Assembly (NCBI RefSeq): GCF_018403325.1
Contig: NZ_BOSL01000002.1
Coordinates: forward strand, 186,001 to 250,000
Source: Paenibacillus vini
Lineage (GTDB): Bacteria > Bacillota > Bacilli > Paenibacillales > Paenibacillaceae
DNA length: 64,000 bases
Reading direction: 5' to 3'
The notes below the pieces were generated by a model, which saw only the letters and a program-made list of their open reading frames with translations, was not told where the DNA came from and did no database searches. Positions 50,165 through 59,543 of the stretch are shown here, piece by piece. The translations under genes and the position numbers were made by a program. The number at the start of each line of letters is the position of its first letter. Within the stretch, counting starts at the first letter, position 1.

Positions 50165-51901
50165 ATGATACAGGGTATCGGTGCAGCCGCGGGCGTAGCG
50201 ATAGGCAAAGCTTTTGTGCTGCCCGCCTGGGAGTGGGATGTGCAGGATCGCCGGATGGAGAAGGTGGATCTCGCCAAGGAATTTGAGAGATTGTATGAGG
50301 GAATCCGCACGTCCAAAACCGAGATCGAGTTCATGAAGAATGAAATCAAGGAGACGGTCGGGGTAGCGGAGTCGAGCATTTTTGACGCGCATATCGCCAT
50401 TTTAGAGGACCCCGTGTTTATGAGTGAAATTCAGGGGATCATCGAACGCCAGTACAAAGCGGCCGAGGTGGCTGTGAAGGAAGCGATCGACCATTTTGTA
50501 ACGATGTTTGATCTTCTGGATGATGAATATATGAAAGAGCGGGCGCTTGATATTAAGGATGTCGGCAACCGGCTGCTGAAGCATCTGCTCGGTACGCCCG
50601 AGATTACTCTGCCCGCCGACACGCAGCCGTACATTCTTGTCGCCAAAGAGCTTTCGCCGTCCCAATTAGTGCATTTGAATCCGGAGAATGTGCTGGGCAT
50701 GGTCACGATGGCGGGAGGGCAAACTTCCCATTCCGCGATCATGGCCCGTGCTATCGGCATTCCGCTGGTGTCCGGCCTGGAGAACAAGATTGTCGAGCCG
50801 CTTCAAACAGGGGATTTCCTCATTATTGACGGGGATGAAGGCCGAGTTTATCTGGAACCGGAGCAGGAATTGATCGACCGGTTTACCGAGATTGCCGAAG
50901 GTCAGCGCCGCAGAAAAGAACAGCTGCAATTACTCGCCTCCGTCGATGCGGTGACGAAAGACGGCTACCATTTGCGGTTGGCTGGGAATATCAGCTCGGT
51001 GAAGGACCTGGAGCAGGTAATGAAATACGGAGCTCATGGGGTAGGACTGTTCCGTACGGAATTTCTGTATATGGACCGCCCCACTTTTCCAACCGAAGAG
51101 GAGCAGTATGATGTATACCGCCAGATCGTCGAAAAAGCGGGAGGATATCCGGTAGTCATTCGGACGCTGGATATTGGCGGGGATAAGCAATTGGAATATT
51201 TTGCGCTGCCGGAGGAAGAGAATCCGGTGCTTGGGTATCGCGGTATCCGCATCAGCCTGGACAGCAACGAGCTGTTCAAAACCCAGCTAACCGCCTTACT
51301 GCGGGCCAGCGCGCATGGCCACGTCAAAATCCTGTTCCCGATGATCTCATCCCTGGAGGAATTCAGGGGCGCCAAGCGGATTCTGGAGGAGGCTAAGCTG
51401 GATTTGGCTGTCCGCGGCCTTCCGTTCCGTTCCGACATCGAGGCGGGCATTATGATTGAAGTACCGGCCGCCGCGGCGATTGCGGATCTGTTGGCAAAAG
51501 AAGCCGATTTTTTCAGCATCGGCACAAACGATCTGGTACAGTATGTTCTGGCCGTGGACCGGATGAACGAAAAAATCGCACATATGTATCATCCATTTCA
51601 TCCTGCCGTACTTCGCCTGCTGCGCCAGACCGTGTCCGCAGCGAAGGATGAAGGGATACCCGTCAGCGTATGTGGAGAATTGGCCGGCGATGAGAGAGCG
51701 CTGCCGATCTGGTTTCACCTTGGTGTGGACAGTCTCAGCATGTCGCCGCAAGCATTGCTTCGCGTGAAGCATCGCGTTTTGAACAGCACGCTCAAGGAGG
51801 GGCAAGAGGAAGGCAAACTCTGCTTCCGGCTTACCACGAGCGAAGAGATCGAAAGAGAACTGTCCGGTTTTCTGGGTAAGGACCCGGTAGCGGGCCGCTA
51901 A
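50165..51901 (+). CDS. ptsI: PTS enzyme I (phosphoenolpyruvate-protein phosphotransferase)
   Basis: A 578-residue enzyme starting the sugar phosphotransferase relay by moving phosphate from PEP to HPr. The phosphorylated histidine is H189 in TMAGGQTSHSAIMARA. PEP-binding motifs RTEFLYMDR, IRTLDIGGDKQLEY, MIEVPAAAAIADLL and the catalytic cysteine in PVSVCGELAGD follow. The usual partner gene ptsH is not next to it. RBS AGGGGGTC. It lies in one stretch with ccpA, giving a carbon-regulation neighbourhood. Confidence 0.93.
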   Translation: MIQGIGAAAGVAIGKAFVLPAWEWDVQDRRMEKVDLAKEFERLYEGIRTSKTEIEFMKNEIKETVGVAESSIFDAHIAILEDPVFMSEIQGIIERQYKAAEVAVKEAIDHFVTMFDLLDDEYMKERALDIKDVGNRLLKHLLGTPEITLPADTQPYILVAKELSPSQLVHLNPENVLGMVTMAGGQTSHSAIMARAIGIPLVSGLENKIVEPLQTGDFLIIDGDEGRVYLEPEQELIDRFTEIAEGQRRRKEQLQLLASVDAVTKDGYHLRLAGNISSVKDLEQVMKYGAHGVGLFRTEFLYMDRPTFPTEEEQYDVYRQIVEKAGGYPVVIRTLDIGGDKQLEYFALPEEENPVLGYRGIRISLDSNELFKTQLTALLRASAHGHVKILFPMISSLEEFRGAKRILEEAKLDLAVRGLPFRSDIEAGIMIEVPAAAAIADLLAKEADFFSIGTNDLVQYVLAVDRMNEKIAHMYHPFHPAVLRLLRQTVSAAKDEGIPVSVCGELAGDERALPIWFHLGVDSLSMSPQALLRVKHRVLNSTLKEGQEEGKLCFRLTTSEEIERELSGFLGKDPVAGR

Positions 51902-51913
51902 TACGGCAATATT

Positions 51914-51949
51914 AAAGCCGGGGGAAGAGTGATCTCCCTCCGGCTTTTT
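51914..51949. terminator. Terminator between ptsI and the PfpI gene
   Basis: AAAGCCGGGGGA and TCCCTCCGGCTTT form a stem with one bulge, followed by TTT. Confidence 0.8.
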
Positions 51950-51960
51950 CGTTCTTCATC

Positions 51961-52491
51961 CTATTTCGCGGCAGCAGCCAAAGCATCCACGAACGCCTTG
52001 CCGTATTCCGGCAAATCGGGCGGACGTCTTGCCGAGATAATATGTCCGTCGCTAACGACCGGTTCGTCTTTCCAGATCGCTCCGGCGTTCTCCATATCGT
52101 CGCGGATTCCCGGCGTTGAAGTGACCGTGACTCCCTTCAGAATGCCTGCAGATATCAATACCCAGCCGGCATGGCAAATTTGGCCGATCGGTTTCTTGTC
52201 GTTATGCATCTCGCGCACGATTTCCAGTACTTTGCCGTAACGGCGCAGCTTGTCCGGAGCCCATCCGCCCGGAACCAGGATTCCGTCATAGTCGCTGGCA
52301 CGGATTTCCTCGAACGCAAATTCGGCCTCAGCGGGTACGCCATATTTACCGATGTATTTTTTGCCTTTCTCGGCGCCTGCCAAATGCACCTCGGCACCTT
52401 CCTCCCGGACGCGGTAAATCGGGTACCAAAGCTCCAAATCCTCGAATTCTTCATCCACCAGAGCTATCACTTTTTTTCCAGTAAGTCTCAA
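51961..52491 (-). CDS. DJ-1/PfpI family protein
   Basis: A 176-residue protein of the PfpI group (deglycase/protease-like). It shows the nucleophile elbow GQICHAGW with the active cysteine, an upstream glutamate (DEEFEDLELWYP) and GILVPGGWAPD. The TTG at 52491 behind AGGAGGAGAAAG is the likely start; the frame extends to 52575 but lacks a site there. Stress-response role probable. Confidence 0.88.
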   Translation of the reverse strand: MRLTGKKVIALVDEEFEDLELWYPIYRVREEGAEVHLAGAEKGKKYIGKYGVPAEAEFAFEEIRASDYDGILVPGGWAPDKLRRYGKVLEIVREMHNDKKPIGQICHAGWVLISAGILKGVTVTSTPGIRDDMENAGAIWKDEPVVSDGHIISARRPPDLPEYGKAFVDALAAAAK

Positions 52492-52656
52492 AACTTTCTC
52501 CTCCTGTCTCTTAAAACTCTTGACGAAAATCATTTTCGATATTTTAATTGTATCAAAAATAAAGATTTCTTTCATGATGCTGCCGCATGGTTATTTATTC
52601 TTTACTTAGCGATTATTACATTAAATAAAATGTTGAGGATTAAATGAGGTGATCCT

Positions 52657-53100
52657 GTGCGCAAGCTTTGCCGCTGCGGACAAAACATGAACCTCGGTTT
52701 CAGGCTGGTTATTTTCGAAAACAAGTTCCAGGTCGACCGGGTTCCGATTCTAGAGTGCGAAGAATGCAATTACTATGAAGTGCTGCCTTCCTTTAAGGCG
52801 GATGTAATCGACTTGTTAAGCCAATTAAAGGAGCAAGGCGAGAGCGTGCGTGTTTATTTTACCGAAATGAATGAATTGGCGGACGTATTATACGGCCTGT
52901 CATCACAAGCAGCCAAGCTGGACCCCTCGGCATTTAGGGTGTTATTGGAGCAAAGCTGCAACGAACGGATCAATCTGCTGCTCGATATTTACGGATGCGC
53001 ACAAAAATTGGGGGACACCGCCTGGATGAATGAAATCGCCGTCCGGCTGGCGCCTTTGTCGAAATTTGTTAAAAAAGGACAGTCCTTAAGCGCGAAATAA
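52657..53100 (+). CDS. Hypothetical protein with N-terminal zinc finger
   Basis: A 147-residue protein with a four-cysteine zinc-ribbon (CRCG at residues 5-8 and CEEC near residue 36; spacing as in YgiT-type fingers) and a helical remainder. GTG start after GAGGTGATC. No family known for the helical part. Confidence 0.65.
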   Translation: MRKLCRCGQNMNLGFRLVIFENKFQVDRVPILECEECNYYEVLPSFKADVIDLLSQLKEQGESVRVYFTEMNELADVLYGLSSQAAKLDPSAFRVLLEQSCNERINLLLDIYGCAQKLGDTAWMNEIAVRLAPLSKFVKKGQSLSAK

Positions 53101-53209
53101 AATGAAAATGATATGAATTTGTCGTTATAAGTTGTTTTTAGCTTTCCCTTTTTGGTAAGATATGAATAGAAAACATGAAAATTATTTTCTGAAAGGGGAC
53201 GGATGCGGG

Positions 53210-53554
53210 ATGTCCGAATTGAAGAGAATAACTACTAATGAGGATCTTCAGCAGGCGTTTGAGCAATCGGCGGACCAGCCGCTGCTGTTGTTCAAGCACA
53301 GCACAAGATGTCCGATTAGCGCCGGAGCTCACCGGGAGCTGGCGGATTACCTGAACGACGCTCCGAATGAGAAGATTACATATGGGCTGATCTATGTGGT
53401 TGAAGACCGCGACGTATCCAACGCGGCGGCGGACAAGCTTGGCGTCAAGCACGAATCTCCTCAAGCGCTGTTGGTTAAAGACGGCCAAGCGGTATGGCAT
53501 GCTTCCCATTCTAAAATTACCGCGGATGCAATAAGAGGAATTCTTGCAAAATGA
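53210..53554 (+). CDS. brxC: Bacilliredoxin BrxC/YtxJ-type
   Basis: A 114-residue thioredoxin-like protein with the active-site segment LFKHSTRCPISAGAHRELADYL. The single-cysteine CPIS motif is diagnostic of YtxJ/BrxC, which reverses mixed disulfides between bacillithiol and proteins. Later motif ESPQALLVKDGQAVWHASH. Start at 53210 after AAGGGGACGG. It pairs functionally with the BshB2-like deacetylase at 4.5 kb. It precedes ccpA by 109 bases. Confidence 0.88.
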   Translation: MSELKRITTNEDLQQAFEQSADQPLLLFKHSTRCPISAGAHRELADYLNDAPNEKITYGLIYVVEDRDVSNAAADKLGVKHESPQALLVKDGQAVWHASHSKITADAIRGILAK

Positions 53555-53663
53555 AGCGTTATCATTGCGTAAAGTAATATTTTGTCGTATCATAAATTTA
53601 ATTGAGCAGCAGGGACTTTGGTTGGACAACGATTGAAAATCTATTGGCAATGGAGAGAAGAAT

Positions 53664-54668
53664 GTGACGGTTACCATTTACGATGTGGCACGTGAAGCGG
53701 GCGTCTCGATGGCAACGGTTTCCCGGGTTGTGAATAACAATCCCAACGTGAAGCCGCAAACCCGGAAGAAAGTTTATGAAGCGATTGAACGTTTGGGATA
53801 TCGTCCGAATGCGGTGGCAAGAGGGCTTGCCAGCAAGAAGACGACCACGGTCGGAGTGGTGATCCCGGATATATCTAATTCGATTTTTGCGGAGATTGCA
53901 AGAGGCATCGAAGACATCGCTAACATGTACCACTATAATATTATTTTGTGTAATGCCGACAAGAAGAAGGAAAAGGAAATTCGCGTCATCAACACCCTGC
54001 TTGAAAAGCAAGTGGACGGGCTTCTGTTCATGGGCGGAACGGTGACGGAAGAGCACGTGCAGGCATTCCAGACCTCGGCTGTGCCGATCGTCTTGTGTGC
54101 TACGAGCGATGAGAACGGGGCGATCCCTTCCGTCGATATCGATCACGAAGCCGCTGCATTTGATGCGGTGAGCACGCTGGTAAGACACGGGCACCGGCAT
54201 ATTGCGATGATCAGCGGTACGCTGCAGGATCCGGCGAACGGCTACGCTCGGTTCCAAGGATATAAACGCGCGTTAGAAACCGCGGGAATTCCGTACGATG
54301 AGGATCTGGTTCGCATCGGGAACTATCGTTACGAATCCGGCGTTGAAGCGATGAAATATTTCCTTGGGCTTAAGAAACGCCCTAGCGCGATTTTCGCGGC
54401 TACGGATGAGATGGCAATTGGAGCGATCCACAGCATCCAGGACGAAGGTCTTAAAGTGCCTGACGATTTCTCCATTATCAGCGTTGATAATATTCGTATG
54501 GCTTCCATGGTACGGCCTCAGCTGACCACGGTAGCTCAGCCGATGTATGATCTTGGCGCGGTGGCCATGCGTCTCCTTACCAAGCTGATGAAGAAGGAAA
54601 CGGTAGAGAACCCTCGCGTGATTCTGCCGCACGAAACGATTTTGCGGTTGTCCGTCAGCCATATTTAA
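53664..54668 (+). CDS. ccpA: Catabolite control protein A
   Basis: A 334-residue LacI-type master regulator of carbon catabolite repression. The N-terminal helix-turn-helix ([21 protein letters not shown]) and hinge ([21 protein letters not shown]) are near-identical in pattern to Bacillales CcpA. The HPr-Ser-P contact region ([30 protein letters not shown]) is also conserved. The GTG start follows GGAGAGAAGAAT. It represses or activates through cre sites; clear cre sites were not found in this window. Confidence 0.95.
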   Translation: MTVTIYDVAREAGVSMATVSRVVNNNPNVKPQTRKKVYEAIERLGYRPNAVARGLASKKTTTVGVVIPDISNSIFAEIARGIEDIANMYHYNIILCNADKKKEKEIRVINTLLEKQVDGLLFMGGTVTEEHVQAFQTSAVPIVLCATSDENGAIPSVDIDHEAAAFDAVSTLVRHGHRHIAMISGTLQDPANGYARFQGYKRALETAGIPYDEDLVRIGNYRYESGVEAMKYFLGLKKRPSAIFAATDEMAIGAIHSIQDEGLKVPDDFSIISVDNIRMASMVRPQLTTVAQPMYDLGAVAMRLLTKLMKKETVENPRVILPHETILRLSVSHI

Positions 54669-54729
54669 AGGCTGGTTTTGATTATAAAGAGAGATACAAC
54701 AGACAAATATATGAAAAAGGTTATACGGC

Positions 54730-54757
54730 AAAAAGCTCCTGATTCAGGAGCTTTTTA
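54730..54757 (+). terminator. Terminator of ccpA
   Basis: A perfect 13-bp stem AAAAAGCTCCTGA / TCAGGAGCTTTTT. Confidence 0.9.
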
Positions 54758-54838
54758 TATGTTATAGAATAACGTTTCCGGAATTAGGGTTCGGGTTACA
54801 TTATAAAATGATGCTGAAAGTAAAGGAGCGAAGCACGA

Positions 54839-55549
54839 GTGCCGACAACCATCGGAATTATCGGAGCCATGGATGAGGAAATCGCCTTGCTTCTGCAAGG
54901 GATAGAAGGCCAGGAACAGGTCATGCAGTCGGGCATTTCTTTTGTTAAGGGCCGGTTTCACGGCAAGGAAGTGGTAGTTTGCAAATCAGGGGTGGGGAAG
55001 GTAAACGCGGCGATTACGACGCAAATCCTGATCGACCGTTTTGATATCGGGGCGGTCTGGTTCACGGGCGTGGCGGGAGCGTTGGACCCGGGTCTTAATA
55101 TCGGGGATATCGTAATCTCTTCTTCTTGCCAGCAGCACGATATGGATTGCTCTCCGCTCGGCTTCAGTCGGGGGATTATTCCTTTTCAGGAAACCTCGGA
55201 TTTCCCCGCTGATCCCGGCTTTATCAAGCTGGCCGAGGAAGCCTGTTCCCGCGTGTGCAAGGAACAAGGCTATGTGATCGGCAGAGTGTTATCCGGTGAT
55301 CAGTTCATCGCCGATTCGGAAAAGGTCCGCCTGCTGCACGAAACGATGGGCGGCGCTTGCGTGGAGATGGAGGGCGCCGCAATCGGGCAAGTATGTTATA
55401 CGAACTCGGTGCCTTATGTCATCCTCCGCTCGATGTCGGACAAGGCGGACGGCACGGCCGATGTGAATTTCGCCGAATTTACCGTATCCGCCTCGAAACG
55501 TTCTTTCGAGATCGTGGAAGACATGATCCGCCATTTCGAGGCATCCTAG
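54839..55549 (+). CDS. mtnN: 5'-methylthioadenosine/S-adenosylhomocysteine nucleosidase
   Basis: A 236-residue nucleosidase that cleaves methylthioadenosine and S-adenosylhomocysteine in methionine recycling. It shows the N-terminal IGIIGAMDEEIALL, VVCKSGVGKVNAA, VSGDQF-like LSGDQFIAD, VEMEGAAIGQVC and the C-terminal RSMSDKADG with the catalytic aspartate. The GTG start follows AAAGGAGCG. It ends one base from the end of the convergent acuC. Confidence 0.93.
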   Translation: MPTTIGIIGAMDEEIALLLQGIEGQEQVMQSGISFVKGRFHGKEVVVCKSGVGKVNAAITTQILIDRFDIGAVWFTGVAGALDPGLNIGDIVISSSCQQHDMDCSPLGFSRGIIPFQETSDFPADPGFIKLAEEACSRVCKEQGYVIGRVLSGDQFIADSEKVRLLHETMGGACVEMEGAAIGQVCYTNSVPYVILRSMSDKADGTADVNFAEFTVSASKRSFEIVEDMIRHFEAS

Positions 55550-55550
55550 A

Positions 55551-56741
55551 TCACGCCTCAGGATATTCCTGCAACGCAACCGCGAGATTCTCGCGGTTTT
55601 TTGCTGTGATCTCCTCTCTTCGCGGAATTCCTTCCCACCGGGACAAATCGTCCAGCCATTCGGTCGGCAGCGGCAATTGCGTCTGCCCTTGCCATTTATC
55701 GATCCAGCTCTGGGGCAGGCGCGCATGGGCGGGATCTCCCTCGTCCAGAGCCTGCTTCAAGGGATGATGGCTCATTTCCAGCCACAACAGCCCCCAAGCG
55801 CGCGGAACTACCCGCCACATGTCGTAACCGCCGCCTCCCACGGCGACCCATCGTCCTTCACAGTAGGTATGAGCCAACTCGTGCAGAATCGCCGGCATCC
55901 GGTTGTAGATATCCATGCTGCAATGCATATGGCTCAGCGGATCCAGCGCATGCGCATCGCAGCCGTGGAGGCTGACAATGAGGTCGGGCTTGAAGTAAGC
56001 CGTCAGGCGGGAGATGGACTGCTCGAAGCATTCCATCCAGGAAGCGTCCTCGGTATAAGGCTGTAACGGGACGTTCAGGCATGCTCCGTAGCCTTGGTGT
56101 TCTCCTCTTTCGTTGAGATACCCGGTTCCGGGAAATAAATACTTGCCCGTCTCATGGATAGAGTATGTACACACCTCCGGATCTGAGTAAAAACTCCACT
56201 GCACCCCGTCCCCATGATGTACGTCCGTATCCACATAAAGAACTCTGGCGTTATAATGCCGTCTGGCATATGCGATCGCTACGGCAGCATCATTGTATAC
56301 GCAAAACCCGGCCGCTTTCGCGGACAAGGCATGATGCAGGCCGCCGCCCAAATGGAGGGCATGGGTAGATTTCCCGGACATAACGGCTTCCACGGCCGTT
56401 ATCGTGCCTCCGGTTACATAAGAGGCCGCTTCATGCATTCCGGCAAAATAGGGCGTATCCTCGTCCATCAGGCCGTATTGTTCGGCCCGCCCGATCCAAT
56501 CGGGCTCGGGCGAAGCTTGGCTTAAAGCTTTTACCGCTTCGATATAGGCCGGTTGGTGGATCCACATCAGTTCTTCATCCGATGCCGGACGGGACGATAG
56601 CATTTGCGAGGGCTCGAGCGCCCCTATGCTTGATAAGAGGTCAAGCGTGAGCTGCAACCGGATCGGATGGAAGGGATGATGATCGTGAAACCGGTAATTC
56701 ATCGATTTGTCGTGATGAACAAATAAAGCGCTTCCAGACAT
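55551..56741 (-). CDS. acuC: Acetoin utilization protein AcuC (class I histone deacetylase-like)
   Basis: A 396-residue protein with the histone deacetylase fold: GGLHHALSAKAAGFCVYNDAAVAI, VLYVDTDVHHGDGVQ (metal aspartate and histidine), LIVSLHGCDAHALDPLSHM and VGGGGYDMWRVVPRAW. In Bacillus, AcuC removes the acetyl group from AcsA (acetyl-CoA synthetase), which AcuA adds. The ATG at 56741 gives a normal-length protein. The 3' end contains the terminator for the opposite gene. Confidence 0.95.
   Translation of the reverse strand: MSGSALFVHHDKSMNYRFHDHHPFHPIRLQLTLDLLSSIGALEPSQMLSSRPASDEELMWIHQPAYIEAVKALSQASPEPDWIGRAEQYGLMDEDTPYFAGMHEAASYVTGGTITAVEAVMSGKSTHALHLGGGLHHALSAKAAGFCVYNDAAVAIAYARRHYNARVLYVDTDVHHGDGVQWSFYSDPEVCTYSIHETGKYLFPGTGYLNERGEHQGYGACLNVPLQPYTEDASWMECFEQSISRLTAYFKPDLIVSLHGCDAHALDPLSHMHCSMDIYNRMPAILHELAHTYCEGRWVAVGGGGYDMWRVVPRAWGLLWLEMSHHPLKQALDEGDPAHARLPQSWIDKWQGQTQLPLPTEWLDDLSRWEGIPRREEITAKNRENLAVALQEYPEA
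55578..55602 (+). terminator. mtnN terminator embedded in the acuC coding end
   Basis: AACCGCGA GATTC TCGCGGTT TTTT lies 29 bases past the mtnN stop codon but within the last codons of acuC on the other strand. Confidence 0.8.
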
Positions 56742-56773
56742 GGCGTCACGCATCCTTCCTCTTGAGTCAATAA

Positions 56774-57409
56774 TCAATACATGAAGCGCTGCTGGAAACG
56801 GATTCTGTCAAACTGTTCTTCGGATTCGATCGGAACTTCCTTGCCGATCCGGACCATCAGGCAGTTGGCGGGGTGGGAGCAGATTTCCGGATCATCGGTC
56901 GCGTACCAGACCATATCAACGGTTTGCATCAGCCGTTCCATCATCTTGCGGTAATCCCAAACGGATAAGCCGCTGCTTTTAAGATCCCAATGCCAATAGT
57001 ACTCGGTAGTAAACACGATGTACTTCTCCATCTGACCGTCTTCAAATGCAGTGGAGATCATGCGGGAGCCGATTTTCAGGGATCGGTATTCATTGGACAC
57101 TTCAATCGCACCCAACTCGATCAGGTCAGGCATGTTCCCTTGAGACCACCGCTCCATCTCATCGGGATAGTGAAAAGTCACGTAGCCGATGATCACGTCA
57201 TTTTCCCGGGCCAAAATAATCCGCCCTTCCGGAAGACCGGCGATTTCGATCAGAGCCAGGTGCTGATCCTCCGGTTTGCGGAAGGCGTCCAGTTCGGGAT
57301 GCATCCGCAGGGTACGGAGATGGGATGGCGTTACGGGGCCTTCCAGGACAATTTCGTGGTTTTCATGGGGCAGGGTATGGCGGATATACGTTTTTCGGTG
57401 TTCCATCAT
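56774..57409 (-). CDS. acuA: Acetoin utilization acetyltransferase AcuA
   Basis: A 211-residue GNAT acetyltransferase that in B. subtilis acetylates and inactivates AcsA. It shows the GNAT core LIELGAIEVSNEYRSLKIGSRMIS and the subfamily motif VFTTEYYWHWDLKSSGLSVWDYRKMMERLM. The ATG at 57409 follows AAAGGAGG. AcuA and AcuC form an operon (32-base gap) divergent from acsA; acuB is missing here. Confidence 0.95.
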   Translation of the reverse strand: MMEHRKTYIRHTLPHENHEIVLEGPVTPSHLRTLRMHPELDAFRKPEDQHLALIEIAGLPEGRIILARENDVIIGYVTFHYPDEMERWSQGNMPDLIELGAIEVSNEYRSLKIGSRMISTAFEDGQMEKYIVFTTEYYWHWDLKSSGLSVWDYRKMMERLMQTVDMVWYATDDPEICSHPANCLMVRIGKEVPIESEEQFDRIRFQQRFMY

Positions 57410-57528
57410 TGCCGCCTCCTTTGCTCGTTCCACTCTCTTATAACAGAAAAATGAAAATTTGAAAAGTATAGCCGCTATGTAAGACGTATGTTATAATGTT
57501 TCCGACATAAAATTTTCACAATTTTCAC

Positions 57529-57557
57529 TTGACATCGTGATTTTTGTTGCATACTTT
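57529..57557 (+). promoter_or_regulatory. Putative acsA promoter
   Basis: TTGACA (57529-57534) and TACTTT (57552-57557) are spaced by 17 bases in the acuA/acsA divergent region. Confidence 0.5.
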
Positions 57558-57708
57558 TCTTTGTGGTCTTTTTCGCGTTTCTGATCAAACGGATGCCGTC
57601 CTATTAGCCGTCGCTCAGTGATCTTTCAACCACATGTTCTTTGTATCCGTTTTCATGATTTTGATCTATTCTATTAAACTTTTGTTCAGATCAAGGGAGG
57701 ATGGAACG

Positions 57709-59433
57709 ATGAGTCAAATGCAGGGAGAAATTATTTCAGCGGGAGCCCCTTCATCAAACCTGGGGAACTACGAAGAAGCGTATGCCAACTTTAACTGGGA
57801 GGACGTAGAAAAGCAGTTTTCCTGGTATGAAACCGGAAAGGTCAACATGGCTTATGAAGCGATCGACCGTCATGTAGACGAGGGAAGAGGCGACCGGATC
57901 GCATTGCGGTTTAACGACCCGACCCGGGAAGAAACTTACACGTTCAAAGATTTGAAGGAGAAATCCAATCAATTTGCCAATGTGCTCCGCAGTCAGGGGA
58001 TCTCCAAAGGGGATCGCGTATTTGTGTTTATGCCGCGCAGCCCGGAATTATACGTCAGTATTCTAGGAATCTTGAAAGTCGGGGCCGTAGTCGGTCCTCT
58101 GTTCGAGGCATTTATGGAGACCGCGGTCAAAGACCGTTTGGAGGATAGCGGAGCGGTTGCGCTTGTAACGACAACGACTTTGCTGCCGAGGGTAAAACGG
58201 GATGAGCTGCCGCTGCTGCATCATATTTTTCTGGTGGGAAAGGACATTGAGCCTGAAGCAGGCATTATTGATTATTTTAAAGAGATGGAGCATGCTTCGA
58301 GTGATGCCGAAATCGAATGGGTAAACCGTGAAGACGGACTAATTCTCCATTACACTTCCGGATCGACAGGCAAGCCGAAGGGTGTTTACCATGTTCATAA
58401 CGCCATGCTTCAACACTATTATACGGGCAAGGTAGTCCTTGATCTTAAAGAAGGAGATGTCTACTGGTGTACGGCCGATCCAGGTTGGGTGACGGGGACT
58501 TCGTACGGGATTTTCGCTCCTTGGCTGCACGGCGCCACTAATGTAGTACGTGGGGGACGTTTTAGCCCCGGGGACTGGTATGATACGATTCAAAAAAATA
58601 AGGTCACTGTATGGTACAGCGCTCCTACCGCCTTCCGGATGTTCATGGGTGCAGGGGAAGATATCGTGAAACAATATGATCTGTCCACGCTGCGGCATAT
58701 TCTCTCGGTCGGCGAACCGCTGAATCCGGAGGTCGTTCGTTGGGGATATAAAGTCTACGGACACCGGATCCATGATACTTGGTGGATGACCGAAACCGGG
58801 GGACAACTGATCTGTAATTATCCGTCCATGCCGATTAAGCCGGGTTCGATGGGCAAACCGGTTCCAGGCATTCAGGCGGCTATTATCGATGACAACGGCA
58901 AGGAGCTGCCGCCTAACCGGATGGGCAACCTGGCTGTGCGTACGCCATGGCCGTCCATGATGCGGCTCATTTGGAACAACGCCCCCAAATACGAGGAATA
59001 TTTCCGAATCCCGGGCTGGTATATTTCCGGAGATACGGCCTATATGGACGAGGACGGATATTTCTGGTTCCAGGGCCGGATCGATGACGTGATCAACTCC
59101 TCAGGCGAACGGATCGGACCGTTCGAAGTGGAGAGCAAGCTGGTCGAGCATCCGGCGGTCGCCGAAGCCGGTGTCATCGGTAAACCCGATCCGACACGGG
59201 GCGAGATTATCAAGGCGTTCATTTCGTTAAGAGAAGGCTTCGAACCTTCCGAAGAGCTGAAGGCCGAAATATCCCGTTTCGTAAAAGAAGGCTTATCGGC
59301 GCATGCCGCTCCGAGAGAGATTGAGTTTAAAGATAAACTGCCAAAGACGCGTTCCGGTAAAATTATGCGGCGCGTGTTAAAGGCCTGGGAGCTGAATCTC
59401 CCGGCGGGCGATCTGTCGACGATAGAGGACTAA
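57709..59433 (+). CDS. acsA: Acetyl-CoA synthetase
   Basis: A 574-residue adenylate-forming enzyme making acetyl-CoA from acetate, ATP and CoA. The P-loop is YTSGSTGKPKGV, followed by the A5-type WWMTETGG and GDTAYMDEDGYFWFQGRIDDVI. The C-terminal PKTRSGKIMRR holds the lysine that AcuA acetylates. The ATG at 57709 follows AAGGGAGG; a longer frame from 57634 is not needed. Together with the divergent acuAC genes this is the classic reversible-acetylation locus. Confidence 0.95.
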   Translation: MSQMQGEIISAGAPSSNLGNYEEAYANFNWEDVEKQFSWYETGKVNMAYEAIDRHVDEGRGDRIALRFNDPTREETYTFKDLKEKSNQFANVLRSQGISKGDRVFVFMPRSPELYVSILGILKVGAVVGPLFEAFMETAVKDRLEDSGAVALVTTTTLLPRVKRDELPLLHHIFLVGKDIEPEAGIIDYFKEMEHASSDAEIEWVNREDGLILHYTSGSTGKPKGVYHVHNAMLQHYYTGKVVLDLKEGDVYWCTADPGWVTGTSYGIFAPWLHGATNVVRGGRFSPGDWYDTIQKNKVTVWYSAPTAFRMFMGAGEDIVKQYDLSTLRHILSVGEPLNPEVVRWGYKVYGHRIHDTWWMTETGGQLICNYPSMPIKPGSMGKPVPGIQAAIIDDNGKELPPNRMGNLAVRTPWPSMMRLIWNNAPKYEEYFRIPGWYISGDTAYMDEDGYFWFQGRIDDVINSSGERIGPFEVESKLVEHPAVAEAGVIGKPDPTRGEIIKAFISLREGFEPSEELKAEISRFVKEGLSAHAAPREIEFKDKLPKTRSGKIMRRVLKAWELNLPAGDLSTIED

Positions 59434-59454
59434 TTTATAATTAATCGAGCAATA

Positions 59455-59507
59455 AACGGGGCTATCCCGCGCCATCATATGGCCGCAGGATAGCCCCGTT
59501 TTTTTGT
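59455..59507 (+). terminator. Terminator of acsA
   Basis: A 13-bp stem AACGGGGCTATCC / GGATAGCCCCGTT with inner GGCC pairs is followed by TTTTT. Confidence 0.9.
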
Positions 59508-59543
59508 CAGAATCATAAAACATATACTATTCTGTGCGCAGTA

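Noticed and set aside
57410-57708. Search for a cre site between acuA and acsA
   Set aside because: No stretch matched WTGNAANCGNWNNCW well enough; a loose match near AACGCGAAAA is not symmetric.
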